Shown here: positions 17,714-28,133 of the stretch, piece after piece | Position numbering within the stretch: position 1 is the first letter of the stretch | Layout of the letters: every line of letters begins with the position of its first letter | Origin: Saccharothrix sp. S26 | GTDB taxonomy: Bacteria; Actinomycetota; Actinomycetes; Mycobacteriales; Pseudonocardiaceae | Reading direction: 5' to 3' | DNA: 64,000 bases | Assembly (NCBI RefSeq): GCF_021390395.1 | Contig: NZ_JAJUWT010000002.1 | Span: forward strand, 124,001 to 188,000 | Position numbers and translations under genes: made by a program | The notes under the pieces: generated by a model | What the model was told of the DNA's origin: nothing | What the model saw: only the letters and a program-made list of their open reading frames with translations | The model's database searches: none

Positions 17714-19033
17714 ATGACGATCGCAGTTCCCGCCACCACCACCGCCGCTCTGCCCCGCGTGCTCGGCTCCTCGCTGCGCGTGCCGCTGGTCACCGGTGAG
17801 CGCGTGGAGTACGCCAACCTCGACCACGCGGCCAGCGCGCCGTGCCTGGAGCAGGTCCGCGACGCGGTGGACGAGCTGCTGCCCTGGTACGCCAGCGTGC
17901 ACCGGGGCGCGGGCTTCGCCTCGCAGGTCAGCACCAAGGTCTACGAGCAGGCCCGCGGGTCCGTGCGCCGGTTCCTCAACGCCCGCGACACCGACGCCGT
18001 CGTGTTCGCCCGCAACACCACCGACGCGTTGAACCTGCTGGCCAGGAGCCTGCCCAAGCGGACCGCCGTGATCCTGTTCGACACCGAGCACCACGCGGCG
18101 CTGCTGCCGTGGCGCGGCCCGAACGTGCGCCGGCTGCGCACGCCGTCCTCGCCCGCCCAGGCGGTGCTGGAGCTGGACCGGGCGCTGCGCGAGGCGCCCG
18201 TCGGCCCGCGCCTGGTCGTGGTGACCGGGGCGTCCAACGTGACCGGTGAGCTCTGGCCGGTGGCCGAGCTGGCCCGGGTGGCGCGCGGGCACGGCGCCCG
18301 GATCGCGCTGGACGCCGCCCAGCTCGCGCCGCACCGGCCGGTGGACGTGCGCGCGCTGGACGTCGACTACACCGTGCTGTCCGGGCACAAGGTCTACGCG
18401 CCGTTCGGCGCGGGCGCGCTGGTCGGCCGGTCGGACTGGTTGCAGGCCGCCGAGCCGTACCTGGTGGGCGGCGGCGCGACGGCCCGCGTCACCGACCACG
18501 GCGACCGGCTGGGCGTGGCCTGGTCGGCGGTGCCCGAGCGGCACGAGGCCGGCACGCCGAACGTGGTGGGCGTGCACGCGCTGGCCGTGGCGTGCGACGT
18601 GCTGGGCAGGCACTGGGAGCGGACCACCGAGCACGAGCGGATCCTGCTGGCCCGGCTGCGCGACGGCCTGCGGACCGTGCCGGGCGCGCACGAGCTGGCG
18701 CTGTTCGGCCCCGACCACGACCGGGTGGGCGTGGTGAGCTTCACCGTCGGCGGTCAAGACGCCGGCTACCTGGCCGCGGCGCTGTCCGCCGAGCACGGCA
18801 TCGGCGTGCGTGACGGCGCGTTCTGCGCCCACGTCGCCGTGCACCGCCTCGCGGACGGGCAGCGGGCGTTGCGCGCGTCCATCGGGCTGGGCACCACCGA
18901 GGAGCACGTGGACCGGTTCGTGGCCGCGTTGCGCACCCTCGTGGTCGAGGGCTCGCGGTGGGAGTACGAGGTCCGCGACGGCCGCTGGACCCCGCTGAAC
19001 GACGAGCGCGCGCTCCCGCCGTTCCTGCGCTGA
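17714..19033 (+). CDS. Class V aminotransferase, cysteine desulfurase-like
   Basis: 439 aa, fold type I PLP enzyme of the class V/NifS-SufS group. The PLP lysine is Lys226 in [46 protein letters not shown] (the ring-stacking histidine) and [11 protein letters not shown] are family motifs. The C-terminal RDGAFCAHV places a Cys where SufS-type enzymes carry a catalytic cysteine loop, but the context differs, so desulfurase activity is only a suggestion. The SAM-IV riboswitch upstream points to a role in sulfur amino-acid metabolism. Other options are selenocysteine lyase or a C-S lyase. Confidence 0.82.
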   Translation: MTIAVPATTTAALPRVLGSSLRVPLVTGERVEYANLDHAASAPCLEQVRDAVDELLPWYASVHRGAGFASQVSTKVYEQARGSVRRFLNARDTDAVVFARNTTDALNLLARSLPKRTAVILFDTEHHAALLPWRGPNVRRLRTPSSPAQAVLELDRALREAPVGPRLVVVTGASNVTGELWPVAELARVARGHGARIALDAAQLAPHRPVDVRALDVDYTVLSGHKVYAPFGAGALVGRSDWLQAAEPYLVGGGATARVTDHGDRLGVAWSAVPERHEAGTPNVVGVHALAVACDVLGRHWERTTEHERILLARLRDGLRTVPGAHELALFGPDHDRVGVVSFTVGGQDAGYLAAALSAEHGIGVRDGAFCAHVAVHRLADGQRALRASIGLGTTEEHVDRFVAALRTLVVEGSRWEYEVRDGRWTPLNDERALPPFLR

Positions 19034-19056
19034 CGCCGATGCTGGACAATGGCCCG

Positions 19057-19641
19057 GTGAGCACCGATCCCAACACCGAGCCGGACACGCCGGACCAGCC
19101 GGACGCACCGCTGCCCAAGCGACGGGTCCTGCTGCTGGCCGTGATCGCGCCGCTGGTGTTGGCGCTCGACCTGGTCACCAAGATCATCGCGGTGGAGAAC
19201 CTGGAGGGGCGCGAGCCGATCGAGCTGTTCGGCGGCCTGCTCTACCTGCCGCTGATCCGCAACACCGGCGCCGCGTTCGGCCTGGCCGAGGGCTGGACGG
19301 TGATCCTCGCCCTGATCGCGACCGGCGTGGTCGTGTTCATCCTGTGGATCGCGCGCCGGCTGCGGTCGGTCGGCTGGGCCATCGGCCTCGGCCTGGTCCT
19401 CGGCGGCGCGATGGGCAACCTGGTCGACCGGATCTTCCGCGCGCCCGGCCCGCTGCGCGGCGGCGTGGTCGACTTCATCTCCGTGCTCGACCCGTGGGGC
19501 AACTTCTTCCCCGTGTTCAACCTGGCCGACTCCGCCATCTGCGTGGGCGGCGGCGTGATCGTGCTGATGGCGTTGCTCCAGCGCGACTACGACGGCACCC
19601 GCGTGGAGAAGAAGACCAGCGAGAAGAAGGCGGGCGCATGA
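19057..19641 (+). CDS. lspA: Lipoprotein signal peptidase LspA
   Basis: 194 aa, membrane aspartyl protease that cleaves prolipoprotein signal peptides after lipid attachment. Four membrane helices follow a charged, Pro-rich N-terminal tail. [25 protein letters not shown] and [10 protein letters not shown] are the family motifs, with the two catalytic aspartates in the latter two. GTG 19057 is my choice; ATG 19039 is also in frame. A Lys/Glu-rich tail overlaps the rluD-like gene by ATGA. The window also encodes a lipoprotein substrate (44017-45561). Confidence 0.93.
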   Translation: MSTDPNTEPDTPDQPDAPLPKRRVLLLAVIAPLVLALDLVTKIIAVENLEGREPIELFGGLLYLPLIRNTGAAFGLAEGWTVILALIATGVVVFILWIARRLRSVGWAIGLGLVLGGAMGNLVDRIFRAPGPLRGGVVDFISVLDPWGNFFPVFNLADSAICVGGGVIVLMALLQRDYDGTRVEKKTSEKKAGA

Positions 19642-20573
19642 CCGGCGACTACCGGACCCTGCCCGTCCCGGACGGGCTGGACGGGATGAGGGTCGACGCC
19701 GGCCTGGCCAAGCTGCTCGGCCTGTCCCGCACGGTGGTCGCGGCGTTGACCGAAGCCGGTGACGTCGTGCTCGACGGGCAGCCCGCGGGCAAGTCGGACC
19801 GCCTGGTGGCGGGCTCCGTGCTGGAGGTCACCCTCCCCGAGCCGGAACGACCGGTGCAGGTGCAGGCCGTGCCCGTGGAGGGCCTGATCGTCCTGCACGA
19901 GGACGACGACGTGATCGTGGTGGACAAGCCGGTCGGAGTGGCCGTTCACCCCAGCCCCGGCTGGACCGGTCCCACGGTGGTGGGCGGCCTGGCCGCGGCC
20001 GGGATCCGGATCGCCACGTCGGGCGCGGCCGAGCGGCAGGGCGTCGTGCACCGGCTGGACGTCGGCACGACCGGCGTGATGGTGGTGGCCAAGAGCGAGA
20101 GCGCGTACTCGGCGTTGAAGCACGCGTTCAAGGAGCGCACGGTCGACAAGCTCTACCACGCGCTCGTGCAGGGCCACCCGGACCCGATCAAGGGCACCAT
20201 CGACGCGCCGATCGACCGCCACCCCAAGCACGACTACAAGTTCGCCGTGATGGCGAACGGCAAGCCCAGCATCACGCACTACGAGGTGGTCGAGGCGTTC
20301 CGCGCCGCGTCGCTGCTCGACGTGCACCTGGAAACCGGTCGCACGCACCAGATCCGGGTGCACTTCTCGGCGCTGCGGCACCCGTGCGTCGGCGACCTGA
20401 CCTACGGCGCCGATCCCGTGCTGGCCAAGCGCCTGGGCGTGACGCGGCAGTGGCTGCACGCCCGCACGCTGGGCTTCCACCACCCGGCCGACGGCCAGTG
20501 GGTGTCGTTCACCAGCGAGTACCCCGAAGACCTCGCGAACGCGCTGGAACTGTTGCGGGCAGAGGGTTACTGA
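19638..20573 (+). CDS. RluA/RluD-family pseudouridine synthase
   Basis: 311 aa. An S4 RNA-binding domain ([31 protein letters not shown]) precedes the pseudouridine synthase domain with the catalytic Asp in [30 protein letters not shown] and [18 protein letters not shown] are further motifs. It isomerises uridine in ribosomal RNA; the RluD assignment (23S rRNA helix 69) is likely from the lspA-rluD gene order but not proven. ATG 19638 overlaps the lspA stop. Confidence 0.92.
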   Translation: MTGDYRTLPVPDGLDGMRVDAGLAKLLGLSRTVVAALTEAGDVVLDGQPAGKSDRLVAGSVLEVTLPEPERPVQVQAVPVEGLIVLHEDDDVIVVDKPVGVAVHPSPGWTGPTVVGGLAAAGIRIATSGAAERQGVVHRLDVGTTGVMVVAKSESAYSALKHAFKERTVDKLYHALVQGHPDPIKGTIDAPIDRHPKHDYKFAVMANGKPSITHYEVVEAFRAASLLDVHLETGRTHQIRVHFSALRHPCVGDLTYGADPVLAKRLGVTRQWLHARTLGFHHPADGQWVSFTSEYPEDLANALELLRAEGY

Positions 20574-20680
20574 CCTTTTCGGCCGAAAGTCTTGCGCTGA
20601 TCGCGTGACCTGTGCCATATCGCTTTCCCCCGGTCGTTTGGCTTGCGAAGCTTTTGCCAGACGAGCGTGAGGGATGGCGG

Positions 20681-21895
20681 ATGGACAACAGATCCCGACT
20701 GGTGGCGCTGCTGGGCACGCTGTGCCTGCTCGGGCCGCTCTCGATCGACACGTACCTGCCCGCGTTCCCGTCGATCGCCGAGGACTTCGGCGCGACGGAG
20801 TCGCAGATCCAGCTGTCGCTGACCACGTTCATCATCGGGTTGTCGATCGGGCAGTTGCTGGTCGGTCCGCTGTCGGACTCGTGGGGCAGGCGGCGGCCGT
20901 TGCTGGTCGGCATCGGCAGCTACGTGGTGATCTCGCTGTTCTGCGCGGTCGCGCCCGGGGCGCTCGCGTTGTCCGGCCTGCGGCTGCTCCAGGGGCTCGG
21001 CGTGGCGGCCGGGTTCGTGGTGGCGATGGCGGTGGCCCGCGACCGGTTCGAGGGCCTGGCCATGGCCCGGTTCATGTCGTTGATCATGCTGGTCAACAGC
21101 CTGGGTCCGGTGATCGCCCCGGTGGTCGGCGGCCAGTTGCTGCGGTTCACCAGTTGGCGGGGCACGTTCGTCGCGCTCGCCCTGATCGGCTTGGCGCTGC
21201 TGATCTCGCTGGCCGTCGGCCTGCCGGAGACGCTGCCGAAGGCCAAGCGCCGCCCGGCGAACCTGCTGCTCACGATCAAGGTGTTCGGCGGGCTGCTGGC
21301 CGACCGCAAGTTCGTCGGCTACGCGGTGGCGTCGGCGCTGGCGCTCGGCTCCCTGTTCGGCTACGTCGCCGGGGCGTCGTTCGTGCTCCAGGGCGTCTAC
21401 GGGCTGAGCCCGCAGCAGTTCAGCCTGGTCTTCGGGGCGAACTCGGTGGCGATCGTGCTGGCCGGGCTGCTCAACACCAGGCTGACCGGCCGGATCATGC
21501 CGCGCCCGCTGCTCAAGATCGGCCTGGCCGGCGCGGCGACCGGCGGGGTGGGGTTGCTCGTCGGCGGCCTCGTGGGCGGAGGGCTGGCGACGTTCCTGCC
21601 GCCGCTGTTCGTGCTGACGATGAGCGTCGGCCTGCTCATGCCCAACGCCGGCTCGCTGGCGATGTCGCGGCACCCGGAGGCGGCGGGCAGCGCGTCGGCC
21701 GTGCTGGGCGTGACCACGTTCCTGGTGGGCGGCCTGATGGCCCCGCTGGTGGGCGCGGGCGGTTCGGCGAGCGTGCTGCCGATGGTGACCGTGATGGCGG
21801 GGTCCACGATCCTCGCCGTGCTCACGTTCGCGATCCTGACCAGGGGTGACGTCGGCATCACCCGCGACGGTGAACCGACGCCCGCCCCGGCCTGA
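20681..21895 (+). CDS. Bcr/CflA-type MFS drug exporter
   Basis: 404 aa with about 12 membrane helices. GPLSIDTYLPAFPSIAEDFGATESQIQLSL in two parts and GQLLVGPLSDSWGRRRPLL are the DHA1 (Bcr/CflA) signature, including motif A after helix 2. Such carriers expel antibiotics or sulfonamides by proton antiport. ATG 20681 is preceded by a GAGGGATGG run. No regulator is adjacent on the same strand; an SDR gene converges from the right. Confidence 0.88.
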   Translation: MDNRSRLVALLGTLCLLGPLSIDTYLPAFPSIAEDFGATESQIQLSLTTFIIGLSIGQLLVGPLSDSWGRRRPLLVGIGSYVVISLFCAVAPGALALSGLRLLQGLGVAAGFVVAMAVARDRFEGLAMARFMSLIMLVNSLGPVIAPVVGGQLLRFTSWRGTFVALALIGLALLISLAVGLPETLPKAKRRPANLLLTIKVFGGLLADRKFVGYAVASALALGSLFGYVAGASFVLQGVYGLSPQQFSLVFGANSVAIVLAGLLNTRLTGRIMPRPLLKIGLAGAATGGVGLLVGGLVGGGLATFLPPLFVLTMSVGLLMPNAGSLAMSRHPEAAGSASAVLGVTTFLVGGLMAPLVGAGGSASVLPMVTVMAGSTILAVLTFAILTRGDVGITRDGEPTPAPA

Positions 21896-21903
21896 CGCAC
21901 CGC

Positions 21904-22776
21904 TCAGCCCTTCAGCGTGGCCAGCGGGTCCAGGCCGTCCTCGGTGAGGTCGTCGTAGTCGGTGGACACCGAGAGCGCGCGCCACCGCGCGTCGGACTCG
22001 GCACGGGCCCGTTCCACCTGCTCGGCGAACCGCACGGCGTCGCTGCCCAGCAGCAGGCGCACCGGCGGCTCGTCGAGGTCGACCACCCGCAGCACGACGT
22101 CCGCGACCTTCGCCGGGTCGCTCGCCGCCCGCGCCATGAGCGTGGTCCGCAACGCGTTCACCGCGCCGACGGTCGGTTCGTAGGCCGGGGACACGGGGTG
22201 GACGGCCATGGACGCGCCCGCCCAGTCCGTCCGCATGCCGCCCGGCTCCAGCACGGTCACCTTGATGCCCAGCGGCGCGACCTCCTTGGCCAGCACCTCC
22301 GAGAAGCCGCCGACCGCGAACTTGGCGGCCTGGTAGGCCGACAGCCCCGGCGTGGTGACCCGGCCGCCGACCGACGACACCTGGACGACGTGACCGGAGC
22401 CCTGCTCGCGCAGCACGGGCAGCGCGGCCTTGGTGACGTTGACGACGCCGAACAGGTTGGCGTCGACCTGCGCGCGGAAGTCGTCGTCCGGTGTGTCCTC
22501 GACGGAGCCCGAGTTGGCGTAGCCCGCGTTGTTGACCACCACGTCGAGCCGGCCGAACGCCGCCACCGCGGTGTCCACGGCCGACCGCGCGGCCCGCGGG
22601 TCGGTGACGTCGAGCGCCACCGCGCGCACCCGGTCGCCGTGCCGTTCGACCAGGTCGGCGAGCTGTTCGGGGCGGCGGGCGGTGGCGACCAGGAGGTGGC
22701 CCGCGGCCAGCGCCTTCTCGGCGAGCTGCCGGCCGAGGCCGCGCGAGCTGCCGGTGACGAGGAAGACCTTGCTCAT
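21904..22776 (-). CDS. Short-chain dehydrogenase/reductase
   Basis: 290 aa Rossmann enzyme using NAD(P)H. The cofactor motif is TGSSRGLG near residue 8, NNAG lies near 88, the catalytic serine is in VSSVGG, and the YxxxK motif is YQAAK. Substrate unknown; classical SDRs of this length act on keto or hydroxy groups. It is divergent from a TetR gene across a 98-bp gap with two related palindromic boxes, so its expression is probably controlled by that regulator. Confidence 0.9.
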   Translation of the reverse strand: MSKVFLVTGSSRGLGRQLAEKALAAGHLLVATARRPEQLADLVERHGDRVRAVALDVTDPRAARSAVDTAVAAFGRLDVVVNNAGYANSGSVEDTPDDDFRAQVDANLFGVVNVTKAALPVLREQGSGHVVQVSSVGGRVTTPGLSAYQAAKFAVGGFSEVLAKEVAPLGIKVTVLEPGGMRTDWAGASMAVHPVSPAYEPTVGAVNALRTTLMARAASDPAKVADVVLRVVDLDEPPVRLLLGSDAVRFAEQVERARAESDARWRALSVSTDYDDLTEDGLDPLATLKG

Positions 22777-22784
22777 GACGGTTC

Positions 22785-22856
22785 CTAACTGACTAGTTGG
22801 TTAGCTGCTGTCACCAGGGAAGCACGCCTGCCCCGGTCCGTCAACTAGACGGTTAG
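22785..22856. promoter_or_regulatory. Paired operator boxes between SDR and TetR genes
   Basis: Box 1 at 22785-22804 is the inverted repeat CTAACTGACTAGTTGGTTAG. Box 2 at 22837-22856 reads, on the minus strand, CTAACCGTCTAGTTGACGGA. The shared core is CTAACYGNCTAGTTG. One box lies just upstream of the SDR start and the other just before the TetR start, which suggests one repressor controlling both. Confidence 0.75.
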
Positions 22857-22874
22857 TCAGGTAGCGTGACGCGC

Positions 22875-23438
22875 ATGGCTGGCGACGCGGAGGCGACCCG
22901 GAGGCGGCTGCTGGACGCGGCGGCCGCGGAGTTCGCCGAACACGGCATCGCGGGCGCGCGAGTCGACCGGATCGCGGCCGCGGCGAAGAGCAACAAGGCG
23001 CAGATCTACCACTACTTCACCAACAAGGACGGCCTGTTCGACGCGGTGCTGAGCGAGCTGGCGCGCGACACCCTGCGCGAGGCGCCCATCGACCCGGCGG
23101 ACCTGCCCGAGTACGCGGGCCGGCTGTTCGACCGCTTCACCGAGAACCCGGTCAAGGAACGGCTCGCCAAGTGGTACCGACTGGAGGGCGAGGGCTACGC
23201 GGCGGTCGAGGTCGTGGTGGCGAGCACGAACGACAAGCTCGCGGCGATCGCGAAGGCCCAGGACGAGGGCCTGCTCACGGCCCGGTTCACGCCCGTGGAA
23301 CTGCTGGCGCTGGTCGTGCACCTGTCCGCGCTGTGGGGCTCGATGACCCCGGAGATGGCCGGCCACGCCGCCGGGATCACCCGGGAACGGCGGCGGCAGG
23401 TCGTGGTGGAGGCGGTGGCCGCGATCCTGCGGGACTGA
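22875..23438 (+). CDS. TetR-family transcriptional regulator
   Basis: 187 aa. The DNA-binding domain is [29 protein letters not shown] followed by [19 protein letters not shown]. The C-terminal domain resembles TetR groups that contain a conserved [15 protein letters not shown] helix pair. ATG 22875 was preferred; GTG 22866 is also possible, and no ribosome site is clear. It probably represses itself and the divergent SDR gene through the boxes at 22785-22856. Confidence 0.88.
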   Translation: MAGDAEATRRRLLDAAAAEFAEHGIAGARVDRIAAAAKSNKAQIYHYFTNKDGLFDAVLSELARDTLREAPIDPADLPEYAGRLFDRFTENPVKERLAKWYRLEGEGYAAVEVVVASTNDKLAAIAKAQDEGLLTARFTPVELLALVVHLSALWGSMTPEMAGHAAGITRERRRQVVVEAVAAILRD

Positions 23439-23444
23439 CCGCGG

Positions 23445-24356
23445 TCAGTCGTCGATCGTCCAGACCAGGGTGTTGAGGTCGGTCTCCGGGCGCGAGCTCC
23501 AGCGGACCGAGAAGATCACGGTGTCCTCGGGCAGCACGTAGACCGTGTGCCCGCCCGCCGTCTCGCCCGGCTGCACGCCGATCTTGTGCGGCGGCCGGGA
23601 CGACAGCGACACCGGCGCCTTGCTCACCGTCTCGCCCTTGTTGGTCATCAGCACGAGGTACATGTCGGGCAGCGCGTTGAACGGCACCTGCCCGATGTTG
23701 GACAGCTCGGTGTGCACCACCACGGCGCGCTCGCCGTCGGCCAGCTTGTAGCCCGCCGCGGTGAACAGGAAGTCCGCCGGGTCGACCACCTCGACGAGCT
23801 GGATCGTGAACCGCGCGCCCTCCAGGCCCTCGGTCTCCAGCGTGCTGCCGATCTTGCCGGTCCGCGCGCGTGGCGCGGGTGCCTGGTCGCCGCGCGCCCA
23901 GCCGGACGTGCCGGGCACGCCCCACGTGCTGATCGGCTCGGGCACGCGCACCGGGCCGGACGGCACGTGCTGCGGTCCGGTGCCGGGCTGCGCCGGGAAC
24001 GGCGTGCTGGGCGGTCCCTGCGGCACGGGGTAGCCGGGGTAGGAGCCCGACGGCGTGCCGTGCGCCGGACCGGGCGCGGGCGGGTAGGGCCCGCTCGGCG
24101 TGCCGCGGACGGCCTGGCCGCCGGGGCCCGAGTAGTTGCCCCACGCCACGCTGTTGGCCAGCGCCTTGCGGATGCCGTTGGGGTCGCACTCCACGCCGAC
24201 GAGCAGCGGCAACCCGCTGCCGGACAACGTGATCAGCCGGGTGGCGGCCTCGCGCGGGTCCATGCCGAGCCGTGCGGCCACCTCGTGCACGGCGGCACGG
24301 CCCATCTCGGCGATCATGGCCAGGAGACGGGCGTCGACGGGGTCCGGCGCTACCAC
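23445..24356 (-). CDS. HTH (AsnC-like) protein with DUF4352-like C-terminal domain
   Basis: 303 aa. Residues about 1-55 look like an AsnC/Lrp-type winged helix ([34 protein letters not shown]). A long Pro/Gly/Ser-rich linker follows (about 70-165), then a beta-sandwich domain ([32 protein letters not shown]) like the DUF4352 group. Function is unknown. GTG 24356 was picked because TAGCGT lies 10 nt upstream, consistent with a leaderless start; the frame reaches back to 24410. It is divergent from dnaE. Confidence 0.65.
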   Translation of the reverse strand: MVAPDPVDARLLAMIAEMGRAAVHEVAARLGMDPREAATRLITLSGSGLPLLVGVECDPNGIRKALANSVAWGNYSGPGGQAVRGTPSGPYPPAPGPAHGTPSGSYPGYPVPQGPPSTPFPAQPGTGPQHVPSGPVRVPEPISTWGVPGTSGWARGDQAPAPRARTGKIGSTLETEGLEGARFTIQLVEVVDPADFLFTAAGYKLADGERAVVVHTELSNIGQVPFNALPDMYLVLMTNKGETVSKAPVSLSSRPPHKIGVQPGETAGGHTVYVLPEDTVIFSVRWSSRPETDLNTLVWTIDD

Positions 24357-24511
24357 ACCTCGAACGCTACCCGTCTGCGGCGATCTCCGCGCCATCGCCC
24401 CGGGCGACACGCAGGCCCCTGTTCCCGACCACGGAGAGTTTTCGGGATAGGCTCGCCGACGTCTTGCCCGCGCTCTGTCCCGGGCCCGCTGCGATCTTCA
24501 GGGGGGTTTGG

Positions 24512-27500
24512 GTGTCCGACTCGTTTGTGCACCTCCACGTGCACACCGAGTACTCGATGCTCGACGGCGCGGCGAAGCTGAAGGACATGTTCGCCGAGTG
24601 CGAGCGGATGGGCATGCCCGCCGCCGCGATCACCGACCACGGCAACATGTACGGCGCCTACGACTTCTACAAGCAGGCGACCGCCGCGGGCATCAAGCCG
24701 GTGATCGGCATCGAGGCGTACATGGCCCCGGACTCGCGCTTCAACAAGAAGCGCGTGCTGTGGGGCGACCCCGGCCAGAAGGCCGACGACGTCTCCGCCA
24801 GCGGCGCCTACACCCACCAGACGATCTGGGCCCGCACCAACGAGGGCCTGCACAACCTGATGAAGCTGTCCAGCCGGGCCTCCACCGAGGGCCAGCTCGG
24901 CAAGTGGCCCCGGATGGACTCCGAGCTGATCTCCACGCACTCGGCGGGCCTGATGGCGACCACCGGCTGCCCGTCCGGCGAGGTGCAGACCCGGCTGCGC
25001 CTGGGCCACGAGAAGGAGGCCTTGGAGGCCGCCGCCAAGTGGCGCGACATCTACGGCGCGGACAACTTCTTCGTCGAGCTCATGGACCACGGCATCGAGA
25101 TCGAGCGCCGGGTCCGCGACGGGCTGCTGGACATCGCCAAGAAGCTCACCATCCCGTTCGTGGTGACCAACGACTCGCACTACACCTACGCCGAGGACCG
25201 CGAGGCGCACGAGGCGTTGCTGTGCGTGCAGACCGGCAAGACGTTGCAGGACCCCAGCCGGTTCAAGTTCGACGGCACGGGCTACTACCTGAAGTCGCCC
25301 GAGGAGATGCGCGCGATCGACTCCTCCGACGCCTGGCAGGAGGGGTGCCGCAACACCCTGCTGGTGGCCGAGAAGGTCGACACGACCGGCATGTTCGCCT
25401 TCCAGAACCTGATGCCGCGCTACCCAGTGCCCGACGGCATGACGGAGGCCGACTACTTCCGCGAGCAGGTCTGGGAGGGCATGCGCCGCCGGTTCCCCGA
25501 CGGCGTGGACGAGGTCCACCGCAAGCAGGTCGAGTTCGAGATCGACGTCATCCTCCAGATGGGCTTCCCGTCCTACTTCCTGGTGGTCGCCGACTTCATC
25601 AACTGGGCCAAGGCCAACGGCATCCGCGTCGGTCCCGGCCGTGGTTCCGCCGCGGGCGCGCTGATCGCGTACGCGATGGGCATCACCGACCTCGACCCGC
25701 TGGCGCACGGCCTGATCTTCGAGCGGTTCCTCAACCCCGACCGCGTCAGCCCGCCCGACATCGACATCGACTTCGACGAGCGCCGGCGCGGTGACGTGAT
25801 CCGGTACGTCACCGAGAAGTGGGGCGTCGACAAGGTCGCCCAGGTGATCACGTTCGGCACGATCAAGGCGAAGGCCGCGATCAAGGACTCCGCCCGCGTG
25901 CTGTACGGGCAGCCGGGCTACGCGGTGGCCGACCGCATCTCCAAGGCCATGCCGCCCGCCGTGATGGGCAAGGACATCCCGCTGTCGGGCGTGTTCGACC
26001 CGGCGCACAAGCGGTACTCCGAGGCCGCCGAGGTGCGCGCGCTGTACGAGACCGACCCGCAGGTCAAGGAGATCATCGACACCGGCCGCGGCCTGGAGGG
26101 GCTGATCCGCAACGCGGGCGTGCACGCCTGCGCGGTGATCATGTCCGCGGAGCCGCTGACGGACCACATCCCGGTCTGGATGCGCCCGCAGGACGGGTCG
26201 ATCATCACCCAGTTCGACTACCCGACGTGCGAGACGCTCGGCCTGCTGAAGATGGACTTCCTCGGCCTGAGCAACCTCACCACGATCGACGACGCGCTGA
26301 AGAACATCGAGCTCAACGGCAAGGGCAAGGTCGACATCTCGACCGTGCCGCTGGACGACCGCAAGACCTACGAGCTGCTGGGCCGCGGCGACACGCTGGG
26401 CGTGTTCCAGCTCGACGGTGGCGCGCTGCGCGACCTGCTGCGCCTGATGCGCCCGGACAACTTCGAGGACGTCTCGGCCGTCATCGCGCTGTACCGGCCG
26501 GGTCCGATGGGCGCGAACTCGCACACGAACTACGCGCTGCGCAAGAACAAGCAGCAGGAGATCGTGCCGATCCACGAGGAGCTGCGCGAGCCGCTGGCCG
26601 AGATCCTGGACACGACCTACGGCCTGATCGTGTACCAGGAGCAGGTCATGGCGATCGCGCGGAAGGTGGCGGGCTACTCGCTGGCCCAAGCGGACCTGCT
26701 CCGCCGCGCGATGGGCAAGAAGAAGAAGGAGATCCTCGACAAGGAGTACGAGGGCTTCGAGGCGGGCATGATCGCCAACGGCTACTCGCCGGAGGCGATC
26801 AAGACCCTGTGGGACATCCTGGTCCCGTTCGCCGACTACGCGTTCAACAAGGCGCACTCCGCCGCGTACGGCCTGATCGCGTACTGGACGGCCTACCTCA
26901 AGGCGAACTACCCGGGCGAGTACATGGCCGCCCTGCTCACCACGAACTCGGACAACAAGGACAAGTCGGCCGTCTACCTGGCCGAGTGCCGCCGGATGGG
27001 CATCACCGTGCTCCCGCCGGACGTCAACGAGTCGGAGCGGGAGTTCGTCGCGGTCGGCGACGACATCCGGTTCGGCCTGGGCGCGATCCGCAACGTCGGC
27101 GCGAACGTGGTCGACGCGATCATCAAGACCCGCAAGGAGAAGGGGAAGTTCGCCGACTTCTCCGACTTCCTGCGCAAGGTCGACGTGCAGGCGTGCAACA
27201 AGAAGGTCGTCGAGTCGCTGATCAAGGCGGGCGCGTTCGACTCGCTCGGCCACCCGCGCAAGGGCCTGCACATGGTCCACGTCGAGGCGGTCGACGCGAT
27301 CATGCTGACCAAGAAGGAGGAGGCGCGCGGTCAGTTCGACCTGTTCGGCGACGGCGGCGGCGACGGTGACGGCGCCTCGGTGTTCGACGTGAAGATCCCC
27401 GACGAGCACTGGGAGTCCAAGCACCAGCTCACGCTGGAGCGGGAGATGCTGGGCCTGTACGTCTCCGGTCACCCGCTCAACGGCGTGGAGCAGGTGCTCA

Positions 27501-28045
27501 GCTCCTACTCCGACACCACGATCCCGCGCATCCTGGAAGGCGACGTGCCCGACGGCACGCAGGTCACGCTGGGCGGCATCCTCGCCTCGGTCACCCGCCG
27601 GGTGAACAAGAACGGCGAGCCGTGGGCGTCGGCGCAGCTGGAGGACCTGGCCGGTGGGATCGAGGTGCTGTTCTTCCCCAAGAGCTACATGGTCCACGGC
27701 ATGTCGGTCGCGGAGGACGCGATCGTGCTGGTGAAGGCGCGGGTGGCCAAGCGGGAGGACCGGATCTCGCTGATCGCCAACGACCTGGTCGTGCCGGACC
27801 TGTCGGAGCTGGGCGCGCAGGCGTTGAAGCTCAAGGTGGCGGCCTCGCGCTGCGACCCGAAGCTGGTGACGTCGTTGAAGGAGGTCCTCTCCGCGCACCC
27901 CGGCACCACCGAGGTGCACCTGAACCTGGTCATCAACAGCAGCCGCAACACGTTGCTCAAGCTGGATGACGCCCTTCGGGTTACTCCCACCCCGTCCCTT
28001 ATGGGTGATTTGAAGGCTCTGCTCGGACCGGGGTGCTTGGGCTGA
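24512..28045 (+). CDS. dnaE: DNA polymerase III alpha subunit DnaE
   Basis: 1177 aa replicative polymerase. The PHP domain opens the protein ([13 protein letters not shown] at about 8-20, [11 protein letters not shown]), and in actinobacterial DnaE1 this domain proofreads. The catalytic palm contains [15 protein letters not shown] near residue 415 with the metal-binding aspartates. HhH and C-terminal OB domains follow ([22 protein letters not shown]). The start is GTG 24512 with GGGGGG 6 nt upstream; a much longer frame reaches back to 24272 but overlaps the divergent promoter. The last 80 bp are less GC-rich than the body. Confidence 0.97.
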   Translation: MSDSFVHLHVHTEYSMLDGAAKLKDMFAECERMGMPAAAITDHGNMYGAYDFYKQATAAGIKPVIGIEAYMAPDSRFNKKRVLWGDPGQKADDVSASGAYTHQTIWARTNEGLHNLMKLSSRASTEGQLGKWPRMDSELISTHSAGLMATTGCPSGEVQTRLRLGHEKEALEAAAKWRDIYGADNFFVELMDHGIEIERRVRDGLLDIAKKLTIPFVVTNDSHYTYAEDREAHEALLCVQTGKTLQDPSRFKFDGTGYYLKSPEEMRAIDSSDAWQEGCRNTLLVAEKVDTTGMFAFQNLMPRYPVPDGMTEADYFREQVWEGMRRRFPDGVDEVHRKQVEFEIDVILQMGFPSYFLVVADFINWAKANGIRVGPGRGSAAGALIAYAMGITDLDPLAHGLIFERFLNPDRVSPPDIDIDFDERRRGDVIRYVTEKWGVDKVAQVITFGTIKAKAAIKDSARVLYGQPGYAVADRISKAMPPAVMGKDIPLSGVFDPAHKRYSEAAEVRALYETDPQVKEIIDTGRGLEGLIRNAGVHACAVIMSAEPLTDHIPVWMRPQDGSIITQFDYPTCETLGLLKMDFLGLSNLTTIDDALKNIELNGKGKVDISTVPLDDRKTYELLGRGDTLGVFQLDGGALRDLLRLMRPDNFEDVSAVIALYRPGPMGANSHTNYALRKNKQQEIVPIHEELREPLAEILDTTYGLIVYQEQVMAIARKVAGYSLAQADLLRRAMGKKKKEILDKEYEGFEAGMIANGYSPEAIKTLWDILVPFADYAFNKAHSAAYGLIAYWTAYLKANYPGEYMAALLTTNSDNKDKSAVYLAECRRMGITVLPPDVNESEREFVAVGDDIRFGLGAIRNVGANVVDAIIKTRKEKGKFADFSDFLRKVDVQACNKKVVESLIKAGAFDSLGHPRKGLHMVHVEAVDAIMLTKKEEARGQFDLFGDGGGDGDGASVFDVKIPDEHWESKHQLTLEREMLGLYVSGHPLNGVEQVLSSYSDTTIPRILEGDVPDGTQVTLGGILASVTRRVNKNGEPWASAQLEDLAGGIEVLFFPKSYMVHGMSVAEDAIVLVKARVAKREDRISLIANDLVVPDLSELGAQALKLKVAASRCDPKLVTSLKEVLSAHPGTTEVHLNLVINSSRNTLLKLDDALRVTPTPSLMGDLKALLGPGCLG

Positions 28046-28133
28046 TCGGGTGACAAAGCCCGCGAGCGGGGACAAGAGGATGCCTCGGATCGTTTGAGTG
28101 AACAGGGTTTACTCACACGAGGAGGGGATCCCT

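Noticed and set aside
24350..28075. 1241-codon open frame antisense to dnaE
   Set aside because: It is the GC-bias shadow of dnaE; the protein is low-complexity (His/Arg/Val/Leu-rich) with no domain and no ribosome site.
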